DNA from: CAZMSQ01 sp964569025
GTDB taxonomy: Bacteria > Bacteroidota > Bacteroidia > Chitinophagales > Saprospiraceae
Reading direction: 5' to 3'
DNA length: 28,722 nucleotides
NCBI GenBank assembly: GCA_964569025.1
Contig: CAZMSQ010000029.1
Location: forward strand, 1 to 28,722
Notes under the pieces: model-generated
What the model saw: only the letters and a program-made list of their open reading frames with translations
Told to the model about the DNA's origin: nothing
Databases searched by the model: none
In this document: positions 25,264 through 28,722 of the stretch, piece by piece
Layout of the letters: each line of letters begins with the position of its first letter
How positions within the stretch are numbered: the stretch's first letter is position 1
Translations under genes and position numbers: made by a program

Positions 25264-26268
25264 TTACATCTCCCCCCAAAACCACTTTCCAACCTCCGCA
25301 ACACTCTCCTCCACCGATCTGTACCGCCGACCCAACAACTCCATCAGTGCCTCACCTCCATACGTATAGCGAAACGACGACCATTTCGCCGTTTCGGAGG
25401 TCAGCAGCGGCTCCTCGCCGCTGAGACGACCGGACAGCACAGATGCCCGCCAGCCTAGACTCCTCACCAACTTACCTGCTGAAAATCGCGGGCCGGATAC
25501 ACCCAAAGAGTCAGCCACCAGCTGCAAAAACTCGCGGAATGTCAAATTCGCTGCATTAACGAGATAGCGCCGGCCGGAGACATCGGCCTCCATGACGCCG
25601 ATGGCAGCGTCAGCCACATCGCGCACATCAACAAAGCCAGAACTGCCTGGCGGCGCGAAGGGCAAACCTCGGGCTACCCATTTAAAAAATCTGTTTGTAC
25701 CCTCATCCAGCCGACCCCGTCCAATAATCAGGGAGGGGTTTAGAATCACTGCATTGAGGCCCTCTGCAACCCCCCGCCAAACCTCCTGCTCTGCCAAAAA
25801 CTTGCTGATTCCGTACTGGGTATTGCGGCGGCTACGCTCCCAAACAAAGCTTTCGTCAAGATGCTGAAGATGACGCGGGTGACCAAGCGCAGAAATCGAA
25901 CTTATATGGACCAGTTTGCCGACACCCGCAGATAAAGCAGCATTTACCACCTCTTCGGTGCCGCGGATGTTGGTCCGCATCATCTCCTTCCTGCGACGGT
26001 CATCAAAACTTACCACCCCGGCACAATGGTACACCTGTCCAACATCGCTCAAAACATCTCCGAGTAAAGGACCATCAAGCACATCTCCTTCTATCCATTC
26101 AACGCGATCAAGGAAGTCTTCTACCAAATCCATGCGGCTGTGAGGGCGTCGCAAAGCACGGATGTCAGCATTCGGAGATTGGCTTAAAAGGGCTCTCAAC
26201 AAATGAGAACCCACGAGTCCAGTCCCCCCCGTAACCAGAATTCGCATGTTCTGGGCCTGTTCTCTCAT
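25264..26268 (-). CDS. NAD(P)-dependent epimerase/dehydratase (extended SDR)
   Basis: 334 residues. The Rossmann motif GGTGLVG (14-20), the catalytic pair Tyr152/Lys156 (YGISK) and the preceding serines (HISSIS, 121-126) show an active extended short-chain dehydrogenase. An Asp-Val after strand 3 (GDVLD) contacts the adenine. The C-terminal substrate part (NPSLIIGRG, then FVDVRDVADA) is of the dihydroflavonol-reductase/sterol-dehydrogenase-like branch. The substrate is unknown. The start overlaps the anmK stop by 4 nt (ATGA), so translation is coupled; MRILVTGG at codon 8 is an alternative start. Confidence 0.88.
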   Translation of the reverse strand: MREQAQNMRILVTGGTGLVGSHLLRALLSQSPNADIRALRRPHSRMDLVEDFLDRVEWIEGDVLDGPLLGDVLSDVGQVYHCAGVVSFDDRRRKEMMRTNIRGTEEVVNAALSAGVGKLVHISSISALGHPRHLQHLDESFVWERSRRNTQYGISKFLAEQEVWRGVAEGLNAVILNPSLIIGRGRLDEGTNRFFKWVARGLPFAPPGSSGFVDVRDVADAAIGVMEADVSGRRYLVNAANLTFREFLQLVADSLGVSGPRFSAGKLVRSLGWRASVLSGRLSGEEPLLTSETAKWSSFRYTYGGEALMELLGRRYRSVEESVAEVGKWFWGEM

Positions 26269-27431
26269 ACATTCTCCATCTTATCAACTCTCTTTGCCCC
26301 TGCAAGATACAGGGCTCCCAACACTTGATTTTCAGATGCACCGGTTACGGACCGCAACAATGATACACGCTGTTCCATTCTCCACAACCCCAAAAATGCC
26401 ATCAGCAATGCCTCTTTGAAATCGACAATTTCAGGTGACGGAACCCTCCACTCAACATCCTTGCACACGTCCCTCAGTCTTTCCATCAGATACGTATTCC
26501 AGGCCCCACCTCCCGTGACAAGGCCCTTGTGCCCGGCTACAAAATCAGGACCGGCGAGAGGGCGAACTGATCGCTCAATCTGATGCACCAAATGCTCAAT
26601 CGCTGTACGAAGCGCGTCATGGGGCCGATCATCATATGGCGCAAAAAGTGGCAGAACGGTCTCTCTGATCCATTGGTTGCCAAGAGAGCGGGGAAATGGT
26701 CGGCTGTAGAATGGCAGGGCGTCCAGAGCATAAAGCAACTCGGGAATGACTGTCCCGGAGGCCGCCATCCGGCCGTCCCGATCGAAAGCAACACCTGTGG
26801 TTCGGGCAATGGCATTGAGCACCTGATTCGCAGGGGCAATGTCTCCGGCGCGGGGATCTGACCCTGTGCCAGTCCAGGTCAGATTTGCGATGCCTCCAAG
26901 ATTGAGGGCATATGCGTATTCCGGAAATAACCACTTGTCGGCAAGCGGAGCCAGTGGGGCTCCCTCCCCGTCAAGGGCCACGTCTTGTGAGCGAAAATCG
27001 CAGGCCACAGAAATGCGGGTCAAAGCTGAAATCGCCCCCCCGTCACCAATCTGGCATGTGAACCGGCTGTCAGGGTCATGATAGACCGTGTGACCATGAG
27101 ACGCAATTAAATCTGGTGAATAACCAGGGTGCTCGGTAAGGAAAGAATTTATCAATTCGGCGAGATAGCGGCCAAAGTAAACATGCGTGCGCGCCAAAAC
27201 CTCAGCACTCTGACCGGGCAGGGCTGCAAGCCGATCATACCACAATGACGAAAACGGAATGGTCTGGGCCACCTCAATGCGCCACTTGAGTGTCTCACCT
27301 TCCCAGAAAAAATAGCAGCCAGCAAGATCTACTCCATCAAGCGAACTGCCTGACATCAAACCGAGTATGCGCTTGGGCGACGGAGGAAGAATTTGTGGCG
27401 CACCTGTCTTTCCTGTCTCTTGACCGTTCAT
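26265..27431 (-). CDS. anmK: Anhydro-N-acetylmuramic acid kinase
   Basis: 388 residues. This cytoplasmic enzyme phosphorylates and opens 1,6-anhydro-MurNAc taken up from cell-wall turnover, giving MurNAc-6-phosphate. Motifs of the family are all present: GLMSGSSLDGVD (24-35; Ser in place of the usual Thr in SGTS), ASHGHTVYHDP, CQIGDGG, the DFRSQDVALDGEGAPLAP loop, NLGGIAN, DGRMAASG and TGGGAWNTYLMERL. It overlaps both neighbours by 4 nt (cytochrome c upstream, epimerase downstream), which is strong evidence of one operon. MurQ or other recycling genes are not in the window. Confidence 0.93.
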   Translation of the reverse strand: MNGQETGKTGAPQILPPSPKRILGLMSGSSLDGVDLAGCYFFWEGETLKWRIEVAQTIPFSSLWYDRLAALPGQSAEVLARTHVYFGRYLAELINSFLTEHPGYSPDLIASHGHTVYHDPDSRFTCQIGDGGAISALTRISVACDFRSQDVALDGEGAPLAPLADKWLFPEYAYALNLGGIANLTWTGTGSDPRAGDIAPANQVLNAIARTTGVAFDRDGRMAASGTVIPELLYALDALPFYSRPFPRSLGNQWIRETVLPLFAPYDDRPHDALRTAIEHLVHQIERSVRPLAGPDFVAGHKGLVTGGGAWNTYLMERLRDVCKDVEWRVPSPEIVDFKEALLMAFLGLWRMEQRVSLLRSVTGASENQVLGALYLAGAKRVDKMENV

Positions 27432-27766
27432 TCCCCCTTTCTCTCTCCTTCACCAAGGCCCATGGTGTAGGTTGCCACTGCCCTTATTTCATCAGCTGTC
27501 ATAATGCCCTTGTACGCTGCCATCAGGTTTCGCCCGTTGGAAATGACAGATACTCGCTCTTCAAGCCCCAGTTCAGATGCCCGCAGATCACGTGCACCGT
27601 TCAGCTGCATGCCTCCATTCACTCCGTGGCAAGTGACACAGTAGGTTTTGTAGAGCTTTTGTCCGTCCGGAGCCTCTTGACTGTCTCCGGAAGCAGTGCC
27701 GCAGGCGAGAAAGAGAATGATGGCAATAATGCCGATGAGAATGCCTGAAAATTTCATGTCAGTCAA
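27428..27766 (-). CDS. Small c-type cytochrome lipoprotein
   Basis: 112 residues. A lipoprotein signal ends LFLAC (Cys22), so the protein is probably tethered to a membrane on the periplasmic side. The haem site is CVTCH (43-47), and Met82 in NGRNLMAAYKG is the likely second ligand. The fold is a single class I cytochrome c domain. It would carry electrons in respiration or to a periplasmic enzyme; the partner is unknown. MKFSGIL at codon 4 could be the true start. It sits 40 nt after the GHMP kinase gene and overlaps anmK by 4 nt. Confidence 0.88.
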   Translation of the reverse strand: MTDMKFSGILIGIIAIILFLACGTASGDSQEAPDGQKLYKTYCVTCHGVNGGMQLNGARDLRASELGLEERVSVISNGRNLMAAYKGIMTADEIRAVATYTMGLGEGERKGE

Positions 27767-27806
27767 TTATCTGTGCATTCTTCAACCCTCTTGAATGAAT
27801 CAATGT

Positions 27807-28679
27807 TCACAAGACCGGATAAAGAACACGCATACCTGCCGGCAATATTGGTAACTCCTTGTCTTCACTCCTCAAGCCCAGAAAAAAACCGCCTCCACCT
27901 GCTCCGCACAATTTGAGTGAGAATGCCCTACTCTCAATTCCAACAGACCACAAGTGCATCAGATCGTCGGGAATCATCTGCCTGAAATATGACAATTGCA
28001 AGCCACTGATGCGAGCCCACTGGTCCTCCAGTTCATTGAGCTGTCCTCCAAGGAAGGCCCTGATGGCTACATCGACCGCGGGAGCCAGTTCATTCCGGCA
28101 CATTTTCTCAAATGCTGGCTGCCGACACTGCTCAAGAAACTGAGCCACCAAGGGCCCTGTTAGTCTGCCACGACCTGAGTCCAGCAAAAAAAGCCGCCCG
28201 TTCACTCTATTGGACGCCACCATTTCCACTGGCCGCACGTCGATCCCGTCCACCAACAATGGCTGCTCCAGGTAGGATGTGAGCGGATCAAGCCCTGAAC
28301 TGGAGCCATGAAAAAACTGCTCCATCTTCGCAAACCGCGATTTCAGCACCCCAATATCTGCCACCTCGTCAAGCCCAAACCGATCATACACCGCCGCACA
28401 CAATGCCCCCGAACTCCCCAATCCATATCCTACCGGAATTGAACTCTCAAAGTACTCCGTCACCATCGCCTCCCTCAATGCCCCATTATCAAGAAACTCC
28501 ACCTCACGCTCCAAATACGCTATCCACTCCCCAACCAAAGGATGATCAGTCGGGGTATCTGCACCACGCACCGCCCAATGTCCGGCAAACTCTCTCAACG
28601 GCACACAAAGCGCCCGTGACCCCCTCAGCAAAGAGTACTCCCCAAATACCAAAAGCTTTGCCGGATAACGCCTCGTCAT
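27807..28679 (-). CDS. GHMP kinase, mevalonate-kinase type
   Basis: 290 residues. N-terminal PAKLLVFGEYSLL, the ATP-binding motif IPVGYGLGSSGALCA (81-95) and the C-terminal LKLCGAGGGGFFLGL loop define the GHMP superfamily. The GEYSLLRGS start and the SSGLDP segment resemble mevalonate kinases of Bacteroidota, so phosphorylation of mevalonate in isoprenoid synthesis is the best guess. The ATG at 28679 is chosen for its strong GAGGGA ribosome site; the frame stays open to 28718 near the window end. It leads the cytochrome c / anmK / epimerase operon. Other mevalonate genes would lie outside the window. Confidence 0.82.
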   Translation of the reverse strand: MTRRYPAKLLVFGEYSLLRGSRALCVPLREFAGHWAVRGADTPTDHPLVGEWIAYLEREVEFLDNGALREAMVTEYFESSIPVGYGLGSSGALCAAVYDRFGLDEVADIGVLKSRFAKMEQFFHGSSSGLDPLTSYLEQPLLVDGIDVRPVEMVASNRVNGRLFLLDSGRGRLTGPLVAQFLEQCRQPAFEKMCRNELAPAVDVAIRAFLGGQLNELEDQWARISGLQLSYFRQMIPDDLMHLWSVGIESRAFSLKLCGAGGGGFFLGLRSEDKELPILPAGMRVLYPVL

Positions 28680-28722
28680 TCCCTCTTTCTTTTTCACAAA
28701 AATAAGAAATGCCCCCACTACT

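Noticed and set aside
27031..27042. C7 run inside anmK as a fourth G7 element
   Set aside because: The flanks differ (CG before, GTC after), and there is no TAnnTTTG at 41 nt; it lies within a coding region.

Overview
The window reads as a chromosome segment of a Bacteroidota bacterium, most likely a Saprospiria/Lewinella-like lineage (lineage is inference). Evidence: a large secreted S8 protease ending in a type A T9SS sorting domain, a RemB/Wzi-like outer-membrane protein, a second EF-G of the Bacteroidota type, DUF3137 and OB-fold small proteins, and several promoters with the Bacteroidota -7 box TAnnTTTG. No tRNA, rRNA, CRISPR array, intact insertion sequence or prophage gene was seen.

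Layout. 1-5029: a palindromic 17-nt-period repeat, a promoter and the T9SS-exported protease. 5069-7302: EF-G paralog, convergent with an MFS exporter (7309-8544). 8643-11341: an unusual accessory region on the minus strand, described below. 11702-13216: a helical-repeat protein of unknown function, followed at once by a second palindromic repeat and a DMT/EamA permease. 14298-15714: TraB/GumN lipoprotein-like protein and gamma-carbonic anhydrase in one operon. A third palindromic repeat lies between them and a YceI / OB-fold / DUF3137 cluster (15851-17960, minus). 18070-19827: RemB/Wzi-like protein with a strong terminator. 20092-23814: full-length cobalamin-dependent methionine synthase. 24121-24930: M48-like protein with an altered zinc motif. 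24948-28679: a tightly packed minus-strand operon (GHMP/mevalonate-type kinase, cytochrome c, AnmK, SDR epimerase, perhaps a small membrane protein).

The most interesting part is 8643-11341. Three successive minus-strand transcription units (B, A, C) carry the same composite promoter with exact spacing: CAGGGGGGGCT, 13 nt, TGTCC, 23 nt, TAnnTTTG. Units B and A each encode a 29-residue microprotein ending IIITDI(V/N)GV, then a shared CTATAG-centred motif, then a paralogous ~160-residue protein with a CRGVGICK cysteine motif. Unit C has the same promoter but no paralog; it holds an imperfect inverted repeat, two short overlapping reading frames and a strong terminator. I know of no described system with this layout. 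Its function is unknown; a regulated microprotein/partner cassette or leader-peptide control are the main inferences.

The three CTATAG-centred palindromic repeats (1-95, 13217-13265, 15771-15829) look like one dispersed intergenic family. Two of them sit just downstream of stop codons.
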